A DNA stretch of 64,000 nucleotides from Thermomonas sp. (GTDB lineage Bacteria > Pseudomonadota > Gammaproteobacteria > Xanthomonadales > Xanthomonadaceae): NCBI RefSeq assembly GCF_023953935.1, contig NZ_JAMLIW010000006.1:87501-151500 (forward strand), given 5' to 3'. This document shows, one piece after another, positions 1 through 11,072 of this stretch. The translations under genes were made by a program, and so were the position numbers. The notes beneath the pieces are model-generated. The model was given only the letters and a program-made list of their open reading frames with translations. It had not been told where the DNA came from and ran no database searches. Each line of letters opens with the position of its first letter. Positions within the stretch are counted from its first letter, which is position 1.

Positions 1-1615
<1,615 letters not shown>

Positions 1616-1825
1616 ATCACCTCAAATTGCTTTGGCACGACCAAAGCCCTTGGCCTCGACGCACGTTGGGCCTCGTCGATCAATGTTCGCTACTTCCCAC
1701 TTATCCGCGAGTCCTTCGCAAGAGCCGGCACATCCCTGTGCCGACTTCCCAGGAAGAGCCCGCAACCCCACGAGAGCGTGTGCGCTTGGCATTCCAGCAA
1801 TGCCGTCAGCGACCCTCCACCCTCT
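1616..1825 (+). other. 23S-5S spacer
   Basis: About 210 bases separate the end of 23S from 5S. I see no tRNA in it, unlike the spacers of some rRNA operons. It should carry the RNase processing stems of the rRNA precursor; I did not resolve these exactly. Confidence 0.7.
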
Positions 1826-1938
1826 CCCTGGTGACAACAGCGCTGTGGTCCCACCCGATCCCATCCCGAACTCGGAAGTGAAACGCAGCCGCGCCGATGG
1901 TAGTGTGCATCCGCATGCAAGAGTAGGTCATCGCCAGG
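1826..1938 (+). rRNA. rrf: 5S ribosomal RNA
   Basis: The 5' CCTGGTGAC pairs with the 3' GTCATCGCCAGGG to close helix I. The body carries the family-typical CCCATCCCGAACTCGGAAG and CGCCGATGGTAGTGTG blocks. The length of about 113 nt fits a gammaproteobacterial 5S. It lies about 210 bp after 23S and just before a strong terminator, so it is the last gene of the rRNA operon. Confidence 0.95.
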
Positions 1939-1950
1939 GCCTTATCCAAA

Positions 1951-1984
1951 ACCCCCGATCAGGTCACTGGTCGGGGGTTTTTCT
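1951..1984 (+). terminator. Rho-independent terminator of the rRNA operon
   Basis: A 12-bp stem (ACCCCCGATCAG pairing with CTGGTCGGGGGT, one G-U pair) with a GTCA loop is followed by a run of T. It begins 12 bases after 5S and ends the rRNA transcript. It also lies just beyond the 3' end of the leftward gtrA-like gene. Confidence 0.9.
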
Positions 1985-1996
1985 TTGGCCGGACCC

Positions 1997-2389
1997 TCAG
2001 CGCCGATAGACCCAGTGGCGCGACAGCAGAAAGCCCAGCCCGGCGGTGATGATGTCGCCGACGGGCTTGAGCAGCTGCGCCGTGCGCAGGTCGGTGTGGT
2101 GGGCGATGAGGCCGACCCAGGTGGTGTTCAGGGCGGTCATGGCGGCCCAAACCAGAACGAATCGCAGGCCGGCGCGCCGGCTCAGCCCGTGGCTGTGGCC
2201 GGCAAATGTCCAACGCCCGTTGAGCCAGAAGCCAAACAGCGCGCCGCAGACACGGCCGATCACGTTGGCGGCTGCGATCGGCAGCAGCCATTGGCTGAGC
2301 GCCAGCACTACCGCGTATTCCAGCGCCCATTGCAGCAGGCCACTGAGGGCGTACCTGCCGAGATGTCGTTTCAGGGTCATCGAGCGCAT
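1997..2389 (-). CDS. GtrA-family small membrane protein
   Basis: About 130 residues with four hydrophobic segments, a GtrA-type layout. It opens with an LGRYALSGLLQWALEY-like first helix, has the FGFWLNGRWTF segment in the middle and ends SRHWVYRR. GtrA-like proteins are thought to help move lipid-linked sugars across the inner membrane, or to assist glycan decoration; the substrate here cannot be read. The reading frame runs further upstream, but that part overlaps glmU antisense. I start at MRSMTLKRH (2389); MTLKRH at 2380 is equally possible, and neither has a clear ribosome-binding site. It is divergent from glmU. Confidence 0.75.
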   Translation of the reverse strand: MRSMTLKRHLGRYALSGLLQWALEYAVVLALSQWLLPIAAANVIGRVCGALFGFWLNGRWTFAGHSHGLSRRAGLRFVLVWAAMTALNTTWVGLIAHHTDLRTAQLLKPVGDIITAGLGFLLSRHWVYRR

Positions 2390-2447
2390 TGTCGCCGAAG
2401 CGCACGCCCGGCGACGGTAGAATTGCAGCGAATCACGAGGACATCCC

Positions 2448-3818
2448 ATGGCAGCACCGCTCCACGTCATCATCCTGGCCGCCGGCGAAGGCAAGCGCAT
2501 GCGCTCGGCGCTGCCCAAGGTGCTGCAACGCATTGCCGGCCAGCCGATGCTCGCCCACGTGCTGGACGCAGCGCGGGCGCTGGCACCGGCCGGCATCCAC
2601 CTGGTGTACGGGCATGGCGGTGATGCGGTTCGCGCCGCGTTTGCCGATCATTTCGGTTTGAAGTGGGCGCATCAGGTGCAGCAACTCGGCACGGGCCATG
2701 CCGTCATGCAGGCGATGCCCGGTGTTCCTGACGGTGCTCGCGTGCTGGTGCTGTACGGCGACGTGCCGCTGGTGACGCCCGAGACCCTGCGCAAGCTGCT
2801 CGACGCCACTCGCAGCTTGGCCGTTCTTGCGGCGGAGCTGGACGATCCGACTGGCTACGGCCGGATCGTGCGCAATTCCGAGGGCCACGTGGCGGCGATC
2901 GTCGAACAGCGAGATGCCGATGAAGACCAGCGCCGGATCCGGCTGGTGAACACCGGCATGATCGTGGCCGATGCCGTATCCCTGCGTCGTTGGCTGTCGG
3001 GCGTCCGCGCCGACAATGCGCAAGGCGAGCTCTACCTGACCGACGTGTTCGCCGCCGCCGCGCACGAATTCGCCTCAGCCGAAGTCGTGCTGATCGACGA
3101 TCCGATCGAAGCCGAAGGCGCGAATGACCCATGGCAGCTGGCCCAGCTGGAGCGCGCGTATCAGTCGCGCCAGGCAAAGCTGTTGTGCGCTGCCGGTGCG
3201 CGCCTCGCCGATCCCGCGCGGATCGACGTGCGCGGCAGCGTCAGCGTGGGACGCGATGTCGAGATCGATGTCGATGTGGTGTTCGAAGGTGAAGTGACCC
3301 TGGGTGATGGCGCGCGCATCGGCCCGTTCTGCCGGATCAAGGATTCGGTCATTGGTGCCGGCACCGAAGTGCGTGCCCATTGCGACATCGAAGGCGCGAA
3401 CGTCGATGGCGCCGCGCAGATCGGTCCGTTTGCGCGGCTGCGTCCGGGCACGGTACTGGCCGACGGCGTGCACATCGGCAATTTCGTCGAGACCAAGAAA
3501 GCCGTGCTCGGCCCGGGCAGCAAGGCCAATCATCTGAGCTATCTTGGTGATGCGCAGGTCGGCGCGGGCGTGAACATCGGCGCCGGCACCATCACCTGCA
3601 ACTACGACGGGGTGAACAAGTTCACCACGACGATAGAAGATGGCGCCTTCATCGGTTCCAACAGCGCGCTGGTGGCACCGGTCACGATTGGCGCAGGCGC
3701 GACCATCGGCGCCGGCTCGACCCTGAGCAAGGATGCCCCAGAAGGCAAGCTGACCCTGGCTCGTGCGCGCCAGATGACGCTGGATGGTTGGAAACGCCCG
3801 ATCAAGAAAACACCATGA
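2448..3818 (+). CDS. glmU: Bifunctional GlcNAc-1-P uridyltransferase / GlcN-1-P acetyltransferase GlmU
   Basis: It makes UDP-GlcNAc in two steps, acetylating glucosamine-1-phosphate and then adding UMP, for peptidoglycan and lipopolysaccharide in the cytosol. The N-terminal nucleotidyltransferase motif LAAGEGKRM with P-K following is at residues 10-24. From about residue 250 there are hexapeptide repeats of the left-handed beta-helix, with the acetyltransferase segment NHLSYLGDA. The 456-residue length is normal. The start ATG is preceded by GAGG. The gene overlaps the next by ATGA. glmS, the pathway's first enzyme, lies 9 kb away in this window. Confidence 0.98.
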   Translation: MAAPLHVIILAAGEGKRMRSALPKVLQRIAGQPMLAHVLDAARALAPAGIHLVYGHGGDAVRAAFADHFGLKWAHQVQQLGTGHAVMQAMPGVPDGARVLVLYGDVPLVTPETLRKLLDATRSLAVLAAELDDPTGYGRIVRNSEGHVAAIVEQRDADEDQRRIRLVNTGMIVADAVSLRRWLSGVRADNAQGELYLTDVFAAAAHEFASAEVVLIDDPIEAEGANDPWQLAQLERAYQSRQAKLLCAAGARLADPARIDVRGSVSVGRDVEIDVDVVFEGEVTLGDGARIGPFCRIKDSVIGAGTEVRAHCDIEGANVDGAAQIGPFARLRPGTVLADGVHIGNFVETKKAVLGPGSKANHLSYLGDAQVGAGVNIGAGTITCNYDGVNKFTTTIEDGAFIGSNSALVAPVTIGAGATIGAGSTLSKDAPEGKLTLARARQMTLDGWKRPIKKTP

Positions 3819-4111
3819 ATCCCGCCAAGGTCCGGCGCGAGGTGGTGCGCACGCTGACCGACTTGCCCAATATCGGGCCGGCGTGTGCCGCGGACTTGCG
3901 CCTGCTCGGCATCGAGCATCCGCAGCAATTGCTCGATCGCAACGCCTGGGACATGTACGCCGAACTGTGCCTGCTTACGAGCCAGCAGCATGACCCCTGC
4001 GTGATCGACGTGTTCCTGTCGATAACCGATTTCATGCAGGGCGGCGAGGCGCAGCCGTGGTGGAACTACACCGCACAGCGCAAGGCACTGCTGGTGTCAG
4101 CGGAAGGATGA
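3815..4111 (+). CDS. Helix-hairpin-helix protein (Cdd1 / pathogenicity-locus family)
   Basis: A 98-residue soluble protein. Residues about 10-40 carry a helix-hairpin-helix-like segment ([20 protein letters not shown]), as in DNA-binding HhH proteins. The C-terminal part ([20 protein letters not shown]) matches the small Cdd1-type family as I remember it. The function is unknown, and the name pathogenicity locus is historical. The ATG at 3815 overlaps the glmU stop as ATGA, so the two are probably translationally coupled. Its 3' end overlaps the convergent CPBP gene by about 15 bases. Confidence 0.75.
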   Translation: MNPAKVRREVVRTLTDLPNIGPACAADLRLLGIEHPQQLLDRNAWDMYAELCLLTSQQHDPCVIDVFLSITDFMQGGEAQPWWNYTAQRKALLVSAEG

Positions 4112-4858
4112 TGTGGCGTTCGGCTTTTCTCCCGGCTTTTCGCTTGCGGCTGCCGGGTAAAGGGCAATGAATGCGAACAGGACGAGGTGAACGGCAGCCG
4201 AGATCCAGCGTCCCTCGACGGGATCTGCCATGGTCGTCTGCCAGGCCTGCGACAGCAGCGAATTGCTCAGATTCCAGCCCCAGTGCAGCCCGACCGCAAC
4301 CCACAGTGATTGCATGCGCCATGCGGCGGCGGCGTAGGCCAGTCCCAGGCAGAACAGGCGGATTTGCTCGCTGATTCCCCAGTCGAGCCGCCAGAGATGG
4401 TTGGCGGTGTACAGCGCCGCAGAGGCGATGACATACATCCAGAATCCCAAGGGGCGTGGCGTGAATCGCAGCAGGAAACCGCGGGTGAGGATGTCCTCGG
4501 CGATGGATGGAATGAAGGTGGTGACCAGACCGATGGCGATGACGGTGAGCGAAAGGGGAACCGCCGGCACGAATTGCTCGACGCCCAGGCCGAGCGCAAT
4601 GGCTTCGGCTGCCAGTTTGGCGATGACGGCAAGCAGGAGGGCGCTGGCCAGGAGCGGCAGCCAGCGCGTGGCGACCAGCCCATAAGCGCGAAACCCGCTG
4701 CCATCGATCCAGCGGCCGACCGGCCAGGCAAGCACCAAGGTCAGGAGCATCAGCGCAGGCCCCAGTGGGCTTGTGGGCGCAAAGACGGTCTGGAGTCCTT
4801 CCGACGCCTGATAAATGGCAAACAGCAACAGAAACCCAATGGCAAGGCGCTTGTTCAT
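4097..4858 (-). CDS. CPBP-family intramembrane metalloprotease-like protein
   Basis: 253 residues with about seven hydrophobic helices. The CPBP (Abi/Rce1-like) motifs are present: ED at 121-122 with R126 (usually EExxxR, so the second Glu is Asp here), an FxxxH-like H154 in YTANHLWR, and H192/N196 in LHWGWN. Family members cleave CAAX proteins, process peptides or give bacteriocin immunity; some are inactive. The start MNKRLAIGF has GGAG nine bases upstream. It lies 34 bp after the histidine kinase and is the last gene of the leftward exporter/two-component operon, so a role in envelope or peptide stress is inferred. Confidence 0.8.
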   Translation of the reverse strand: MNKRLAIGFLLLFAIYQASEGLQTVFAPTSPLGPALMLLTLVLAWPVGRWIDGSGFRAYGLVATRWLPLLASALLLAVIAKLAAEAIALGLGVEQFVPAVPLSLTVIAIGLVTTFIPSIAEDILTRGFLLRFTPRPLGFWMYVIASAALYTANHLWRLDWGISEQIRLFCLGLAYAAAAWRMQSLWVAVGLHWGWNLSNSLLSQAWQTTMADPVEGRWISAAVHLVLFAFIALYPAAASEKPGEKPNATSSFR

Positions 4859-4892
4859 CGGCGGCACTCCGGCAATGGCAGTGAAAACGGAA

Positions 4893-6206
4893 TCATCGGT
4901 CGGGCAGCACCATCGACACGCACAGCCCACCGCCTTCGCGGTTGAGCAGGGCGATGCGGCCGCCGTGGGCTTCGACGATTTCCCGCGCCAGCGCCAGCCC
5001 GAGCCCGGTGCCGTGGCGCTTGGTGGAATAGAACGGCAGCAGGGCATTGGCCAGCACCGCGGCGTTCATGCCGCTGCCGCGATCGAGGACCTCGATACGC
5101 CAGCCTTCTGCGATGCGCCGAATCGACAGTCGCACTTGCTCCGGCGTACAGCCGGATTCGTGTGCATTTTTGAGCAGGTTGATCAGCGCCTGCTCCAGTT
5201 GCGCGGCATCGCAGCGCACGCTGCCGTCGGCAGGGTGCAGTTCGACGTTGAACGCCACCTGACTGCGCAGTTGTTCGATGAAGCGTTGCCACGGCACCGT
5301 TGCGAGTCGAGGCGTGGGCAGCTTGGCGAAGCGTGCGTAGTCGCGGATGAAGCCTTCCAAGTGACGCGCGCGTTCCTCGATCGTAGCAAGCGCCTCCGGC
5401 AGTCGATCGTGCTGGCCACGGCGCAGCAGTTCGGCGCTGGAATGCGCGAGCGATGCGATCGGCGCCAGTGAGTTGTTGAGTTCGTGGCTGATGACGCGGA
5501 TGACCTTCTTCCACGTCTGCACTTCCTGCCGGCGCAGCTCCGTGGTCAGGCGTCGCAGCAACAACAGCTCGTGGTTGCGGCCATTGAGCCGGAAACTGCG
5601 GCGGGCGAGATGGAAAATCTCCTCGGCATCGTCATTGCCCACCGTGAACATGCCGTCGCCGCCTCGCCCGAAGGCGTCGCGAACGGCTGGATCGGTGCTC
5701 GCCAGCAAATCACCGAGGGCATGGCCTTCGAGGCGGCGGCCTTCGCCCAGCAGGTGGCGTGCGGCGATGTTGGCGAGCACGATGCGGCGTGCCGGATCGA
5801 CCAGCAGCATCGCCACCGGGGTGTTCTGCACCATGGTGTCGAGCAGTAACTCGCGCTGCACCAAGGCCAGCCGCTGTTCGCGCAAGGCGTCACCGAGCGC
5901 GTTGTGCGCGGCCACTAGGTCGCCGAGGTCATCGCGATGGTCCCAGCGGATGCCGAAGTTGAAATCGCCATCGCGATAGCTGGATACGGTGCCGGACAAG
6001 GCACGGAACAGAGCGCGGGCGGGCTGCAAGGTGCTGCGAATCCACCACGCGGTGGGCGCGGCCACGGCGACAACGGCAAACAGGCATGCCGCCCACGGCT
6101 GCAGCCAGCGGACAAGGAGGAGGGACAGCAGCGCGCTACTGGCAGCCGCGACCAGCGCGATCAGGGCAAGCCGGACGGTCAGCGAGCGCGGGCGCATGGC
6201 ACGCAT
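4893..6206 (-). CDS. NtrY-like sensor histidine kinase
   Basis: 437 residues. Two transmembrane helices (about 10-33 and 37-57) have almost no periplasmic loop between them. A HAMP-like linker follows, then a PAS domain (about 118-220), the H-box VISHELNNSLAPI with phospho-acceptor H241, the N-box NLLKNAHES (N347), DRGSG (375-379) and GTGLGL (399-404). The lack of an external domain suggests it senses a signal in or near the membrane or in the cytosol. Its start overlaps the stop of the response regulator by one base (TGATG), so the two form a coupled pair. Confidence 0.92.
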   Translation of the reverse strand: MRAMRPRSLTVRLALIALVAAASSALLSLLLVRWLQPWAACLFAVVAVAAPTAWWIRSTLQPARALFRALSGTVSSYRDGDFNFGIRWDHRDDLGDLVAAHNALGDALREQRLALVQRELLLDTMVQNTPVAMLLVDPARRIVLANIAARHLLGEGRRLEGHALGDLLASTDPAVRDAFGRGGDGMFTVGNDDAEEIFHLARRSFRLNGRNHELLLLRRLTTELRRQEVQTWKKVIRVISHELNNSLAPIASLAHSSAELLRRGQHDRLPEALATIEERARHLEGFIRDYARFAKLPTPRLATVPWQRFIEQLRSQVAFNVELHPADGSVRCDAAQLEQALINLLKNAHESGCTPEQVRLSIRRIAEGWRIEVLDRGSGMNAAVLANALLPFYSTKRHGTGLGLALAREIVEAHGGRIALLNREGGGLCVSMVLPDR

Positions 6207-7546
6207 CAGTCGCGGGCGATGCCGAGTCGGTCGAGCCGGCGGTACAGCGCCTGCCGTGACAGGCCGAGTTCCGCAGCGGCTTGCGCCAACACGCCGCCGC
6301 TGCGGGCCAGCGCGGCTTCGATGCTGGCCCGGTCCGGCTCGTCCACTGCGGGCGTTGCCGTGTTCACGGACACGGCAGGAAGGGCAAGATCACCCGCGCT
6401 CACGAGATCGCCACGCGCCAGCAGCGCGGCGCGTTGCATCACGTTGCGCAGTTCGCGCACATTGCCGGGCCATGGATGCCGCTGAAGGACGCGCTCGGCA
6501 TCCTCGCCCAAGCGTTTGCCGGCAGGCAGGAAATGGCGGGCCAAGGGCAGGATGTCGCGCGGACGCGCCGCCAGCGGCGGGATGCGCAGCTCGATCCCGT
6601 TGAGGCGGTAATAGAGATCTTCGCGGAACCTGCCCTCGGCGATCAGCGCCGGCAGGTCGGCATTGGTGGCACTGACCACGCGCACCTTGACGCTGCGTTC
6701 GCGGTTGCCGCCGAGGCGCTCGAAGCGGCCGGTTTCCAGCACCCGCAGCAGCTTCACCTGCCCCGCCAAGGGCAGGGTGCCGATTTCGTCGAGGAACAAA
6801 GTGCCGCCATCGGCGGCTTCGAACTTGCCCTCGCGCGGCTTGTTGGCGCCGGTATAGGCACCGGCTTCGGCACCGAACAGCTCGGCTTCGATCAGCTCGC
6901 TGGGCAGCGCGCCGCAGTTGAGCGCCACGAACGGGCCGGCTTTCACGGCGCTGTTGAAGTGCAGGATTTCCGCGTAACGTTCCTTGCCGGCGCCATTGGG
7001 CCCGGTGATCAGCACCGGGATGTCGGCACGCGCCACCTGGCAGGCCAGTGCCAGCACGGCTTCGCTGGCTGGATCGGCAAAGAGTGTTCCGCGCAGGTCG
7101 AATTCGCGTTCCAGCGTGCTGTGGCGCTGGCGCTCGCTGCGCTTGGCCTGCGCCAGCTCGCGCCTCGCCTCACCCAGTTCCAGCAGGTTGTTGACCGTGG
7201 CCATCAGCTTGCGGTCATCCCACGGTTTGGCCAGATAGTCGGCGGCGCCGGCCTTGATCAGTTCTACCGCCGCTTCCAGGTGCGTCCATGCGGTCAGCAA
7301 GATGACGGGCAAATCCGGATGCCGCTCGCGGATCTGATGGAACAGCGCCACGCCTTCGTCGCCGGAGGTGGTGTCGGCGACGAAGTTCATGTCCTGCACG
7401 ACCAAGTCAACCGGGGCTTGCGCCAGCACCGCAAGACCCTGATCCGGTGACTCCGCGCGCAGGCAGCGGATGTCATGCAGCGAGAACAGCACTTCTAGTG
7501 CCGTGCCGACCGCAGGGTTGTCGTCGATGACGAGGATCGTGGGCAT
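6206..7546 (-). CDS. NtrC-type sigma54-dependent response regulator
   Basis: 446 residues in three domains. The receiver has acidic residues D8/D9, phospho-acceptor D52 and K107. The AAA+ domain has Walker A at 182-189, the sigma54-contact loop GAYTGA at 229-234 and Walker B GGTLFLDEIG at 247-256. A Fis-type helix-turn-helix lies at about 418-444. Two departures stand out: Walker A reads GPNGAGKE where GETGTGKE is usual, and the loop is GAYTGA rather than GAFTGA. I start at MPTILVIDD; the frame extends 40 residues further but without receiver sequence. It lies 22 bp after a MacB-type permease gene and is followed by its kinase. Confidence 0.93.
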   Translation of the reverse strand: MPTILVIDDNPAVGTALEVLFSLHDIRCLRAESPDQGLAVLAQAPVDLVVQDMNFVADTTSGDEGVALFHQIRERHPDLPVILLTAWTHLEAAVELIKAGAADYLAKPWDDRKLMATVNNLLELGEARRELAQAKRSERQRHSTLEREFDLRGTLFADPASEAVLALACQVARADIPVLITGPNGAGKERYAEILHFNSAVKAGPFVALNCGALPSELIEAELFGAEAGAYTGANKPREGKFEAADGGTLFLDEIGTLPLAGQVKLLRVLETGRFERLGGNRERSVKVRVVSATNADLPALIAEGRFREDLYYRLNGIELRIPPLAARPRDILPLARHFLPAGKRLGEDAERVLQRHPWPGNVRELRNVMQRAALLARGDLVSAGDLALPAVSVNTATPAVDEPDRASIEAALARSGGVLAQAAAELGLSRQALYRRLDRLGIARD

Positions 7547-7568
7547 GTCGGCGATTGTAGGCGGTTGC

Positions 7569-8810
7569 TCAGGCCGAACGGGTGGCGATGGCCGGTGGCA
7601 CCGAGGCTGCGCGACGGGCGGGCCCGAACACCGCGACCTGCCCCAGCAGCCAGAGCGTGAGCGCACCGATCGGCAGGTAGAACAGCGGCAGGCGGGGCAG
7701 CTCGTATTTGCTCATCAGCAGCTGGTTGAGCGCAAAGGCCAGCAGCATGCCGAGTGCGATGCCGATGCCGGCCAACAGGAAATTTTCGGTCTGGAAGTAG
7801 CGCAGGATCTGGCCCTTGGTGGCACCCAGCGCACGCCGAATACCAATCTGCTTGGTGCGCTGCTGCACCCAGAAACTGGCGAGGCCGACGATGCCGAGCG
7901 CGGTGATGAGCAGCAAGCCCACGCAGACCGCGCCCAGCAGCCATGCCATCGAACGCGGGGCTTGGTAGAACGCGTTGCGCAGCTCTTCGAAACTCTTGCT
8001 GTTCTCGTCGAGGATGATGCGATCGTTGCCTTGTGCTCGCAGTGCCGTCACCGCTGCTCTCAGCACCTCGGCGCGACGGCCAGGCTCGGTACGGATGACG
8101 TAGTTGCCGCCCACGTTGTAATGCGTGCGGATCGGCAACACCATCGTGTATTCACGGGCGGACGGCCCGCCCTGCCTGCCGGGACGGACAAAATGGTCCA
8201 GTACGCCGACGATGCGGGTAGGTGCCATGCCGTCGGTGTAGATGGGCTTGCCGATCACGTTCGCAGGCGATACGCCGGGGAAGAGTTTCTCCGCCATTTT
8301 CCGGGTGATGATCACGGAGGGGACGGCAGAGGCTTCGCCAGATTTTTGCACCACGTCGTAGTCGAGGTACTCGTCGGCATTGAAGTTTCGACCGGCGACG
8401 AGCTTGGCGCCGAAGGTGTCGAGGAAGTGTTCTTCCGCCATGTACAGCGTGGCATGGAGGGTGGGTTGTTCCTGCTTCGGCGTTATGTTCACGCCACTGT
8501 TCCAGGACGTGTTCACGAACGGCACCTGGTTGACGATGGTGGCGTCCTTGACGCCCGGGATTGCACGCAGTACGGCCAGGTCGGTACGCGTGCGGGCGAC
8601 GGCATCAGCGTCGTTACCGATCGCGGTGATCTGCACGCGCACCAATTCCTTTTCGGAGATGCCGCTGTTCTCGCGGATCTGCACGAGTCGATCACCAATC
8701 ATGAACAGCGCATTGCTGATGATCGCGCAGGTCAGCGCAATCTCCAGCACGATCAGCGCGGCAGCGGTCTTGTGGCGCATCAGGGTGGAGAGGATGGGGC
8801 GGATTTCCAT
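7569..8810 (-). CDS. MacB/FtsX-type ABC transporter permease (second copy)
   Basis: 413 residues. One N-terminal transmembrane helix (about 15-37) is followed by a large periplasmic MacB_PCD-like domain and three C-terminal helices with the FtsX-type VQQRTKQIGIRRALGATKG coupling segment. Such permeases dimerise and work as mechanotransmitters, driving a periplasmic adaptor rather than moving substrate through the membrane. GGAG precedes the ATG. The 155 bp upstream, back to the sister permease, hold two palindromes. The pair probably forms a heterodimer with the ATPase encoded upstream. Confidence 0.9.
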   Translation of the reverse strand: MEIRPILSTLMRHKTAAALIVLEIALTCAIISNALFMIGDRLVQIRENSGISEKELVRVQITAIGNDADAVARTRTDLAVLRAIPGVKDATIVNQVPFVNTSWNSGVNITPKQEQPTLHATLYMAEEHFLDTFGAKLVAGRNFNADEYLDYDVVQKSGEASAVPSVIITRKMAEKLFPGVSPANVIGKPIYTDGMAPTRIVGVLDHFVRPGRQGGPSAREYTMVLPIRTHYNVGGNYVIRTEPGRRAEVLRAAVTALRAQGNDRIILDENSKSFEELRNAFYQAPRSMAWLLGAVCVGLLLITALGIVGLASFWVQQRTKQIGIRRALGATKGQILRYFQTENFLLAGIGIALGMLLAFALNQLLMSKYELPRLPLFYLPIGALTLWLLGQVAVFGPARRAASVPPAIATRSA

Positions 8811-8831
8811 GGAGGGACTCCGGTGGTTTAG

Positions 8832-8865
8832 CCCCTCTCCCTCCGGGAGAGGGGTTGGGGTGGGG
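8832..8865. repeat. Short palindromic repeat (CCCCTCTCCC type)
   Basis: A perfect 10-bp stem (CCCCTCTCCC / GGGAGAGGGG, loop of three) is followed by TTGGGGTGGGG. A near-identical copy with a matching tail lies at 12755. It sits between the two permease genes and may act as an attenuator or mRNA stabiliser. Confidence 0.8.
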
Positions 8866-8933
8866 GTTCGGGATGGACGGGGGAAGTGCAGCTTGATGGA
8901 CTACGACGAACCATCATCCGGCCCTGCGGGTCA

Positions 8934-8954
8934 CCTTCTCCCATAGGGAGAAGG
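8934..8954. repeat. Short palindromic repeat (CCTTCTCCC type)
   Basis: A perfect 9-bp stem, CCTTCTCCC / GGGAGAAGG, with an ATA loop. It is related to the longer palindrome at 35553. It lies just inside the gap after the first permease gene of the operon. Confidence 0.75.
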
Positions 8955-8965
8955 AAAACGAATAT

Positions 8966-10267
8966 TCATTGCGACTTGAGTTGGATCGCAGGCGTCACTT
9001 GCATGGCGCTCCATGCGGGCAATAGTCCGGCGAGCAAACTGGCGGCCACCGCCAACACGAACGTCGTCAGCAACATGCCAAGATCCAGATGGGCGAGCTT
9101 GGCGTAGCTGGCCGGCTGCATGCGCACCGCCCACAGGCCCAGCAGCGACAGGCCCAGACCGACAATGCCACCCGCCAAGCCGATCATCCCGGCCTCGACC
9201 AGACATTGCTTGAAGATGTCCATCCGTGATGCCCCCAATGCGCGACGAACGCCAATTTCGCCGCTGCGGCGCAAGAACTTGGCCAGCAGCAGGCCGACGG
9301 TATTGACCAGGCACACCAACAGGAAGCCGAAGCCGAGCCAAAGCTGCAGCACGACATCGCTGGGCACCACCTTGTTGAACGTCAGCCATTCCATGACCTT
9401 GCGCAGGCGAATGTTGGTGGGCCGTTCGTAGCGCCCAGCCTTGCGTTGCTGTTCGGAATAGTTGGTCAAATAATCGCGATAGGCTTGGGCCTTCGCTGGC
9501 GTATCGAGCTGGACCCAGTACTGGATCCACACGCAGGGCGCGTTGAGGCCGGTGGGGTCGTCGTGGGGGTCATTCCAGCAATCCAGGCTACCGCCGCGTG
9601 TCATCTGCAGATCGCGCGAGGTGGAAAACGGCAGGAAGACGTCCTCGCGGTCGCCGAAGGTGTCCTGGTTCATGTCATAGAACGCCGGGGTCGGCTTCCA
9701 GTCGTCGAGGACGCCGACGATGGTGAAGTCGCTTTGGTCCAGTCGCAGTGTCTTGCCCACGCTGTTGGCGCCGTTGAACAGGCGCTGGTTGAGCGACTTC
9801 GAGATCACCGTCACCCGTGCGTGTGCAGCGTCCTCCTTGGCAGACCAGCCATTGCCGTACAGGAAAGGCACGTCGAACATCGGGAAGAAGTCGGCGCTGG
9901 CGTAGCGCGAGTCGCTCAGGAATGGCACCAGCCCGGCGCGCTCAGGCGTCACCGAAACACTGCCGCTGGTCATCAGCGCTTGCTGGTCGCCGCGGTGTTC
10001 ACGCAGCAATTCCTCGGCGTCGAATCGGGTCAGCTGGGCCGAGGGCTCTTCGCCCGGTTGATAGCCGCGCATCGACTGCGGATCCAGCTGGACGTAATAC
10101 AGATTGCCGCTGCGACCCGGGATCGGATCGCCGGACAGCACATGGAACACCGTCAGCGTGGTCATGCAGGCGCCGATGCCCAGCGCGATGGCCAGCACCA
10201 TCAGCGCGGTGAGTGCCTTGTTGCGCTTGAAACTGCGCAGGGCGAGGTGGAGGTAGTAGCCGAACAT
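8966..10267 (-). CDS. MacB/FtsX-type ABC transporter permease (first copy)
   Basis: 433 residues. An N-terminal helix (about 16-40) is followed by a periplasmic domain and three C-terminal helices with the coupling segment LRRSGEIGVRRALGAS. It ends LPAWSAMQVTPAIQLKSQ, typical of the family. GGAG precedes the ATG. The periplasmic domain is about 250 residues and contains an unusual DCWNDPHDDPTGLNAPC stretch with two Cys, which could form a disulfide. It is one half of the likely permease heterodimer, and is separated from the upstream ATPase gene by 55 bp holding a palindrome. Confidence 0.9.
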   Translation of the reverse strand: MFGYYLHLALRSFKRNKALTALMVLAIALGIGACMTTLTVFHVLSGDPIPGRSGNLYYVQLDPQSMRGYQPGEEPSAQLTRFDAEELLREHRGDQQALMTSGSVSVTPERAGLVPFLSDSRYASADFFPMFDVPFLYGNGWSAKEDAAHARVTVISKSLNQRLFNGANSVGKTLRLDQSDFTIVGVLDDWKPTPAFYDMNQDTFGDREDVFLPFSTSRDLQMTRGGSLDCWNDPHDDPTGLNAPCVWIQYWVQLDTPAKAQAYRDYLTNYSEQQRKAGRYERPTNIRLRKVMEWLTFNKVVPSDVVLQLWLGFGFLLVCLVNTVGLLLAKFLRRSGEIGVRRALGASRMDIFKQCLVEAGMIGLAGGIVGLGLSLLGLWAVRMQPASYAKLAHLDLGMLLTTFVLAVAASLLAGLLPAWSAMQVTPAIQLKSQ

Positions 10268-10289
10268 GGGTTGCTCCGTGGATGTTGTT

Positions 10290-10317
10290 CGTCATCCCCG
10301 CTTTCGCGGGGATGACG
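10290..10317. repeat. GTCATCCCCGC palindrome
   Basis: A perfect 12-bp stem (CGTCATCCCCGC and its complement) with a TTTC loop, between the ABC ATPase and the first permease gene. It belongs to a palindrome type common in many proteobacterial genomes; a related but degenerate pair lies at 52095-52169. Confidence 0.8.
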
Positions 10318-10322
10318 GCGTT

Positions 10323-11044
<722 letters not shown>

Positions 11045-11072
11045 TGGGGCGAGTTCCTTGGTCGTGGAGGGA

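Noticed and set aside
1616..2447. Overlapping open frames of 70-210 codons around the 5S gene and upstream of glmU
   Set aside because: They cross rRNA or lie antisense to glmU and gtrA; only the gtrA-like frame has family likeness.
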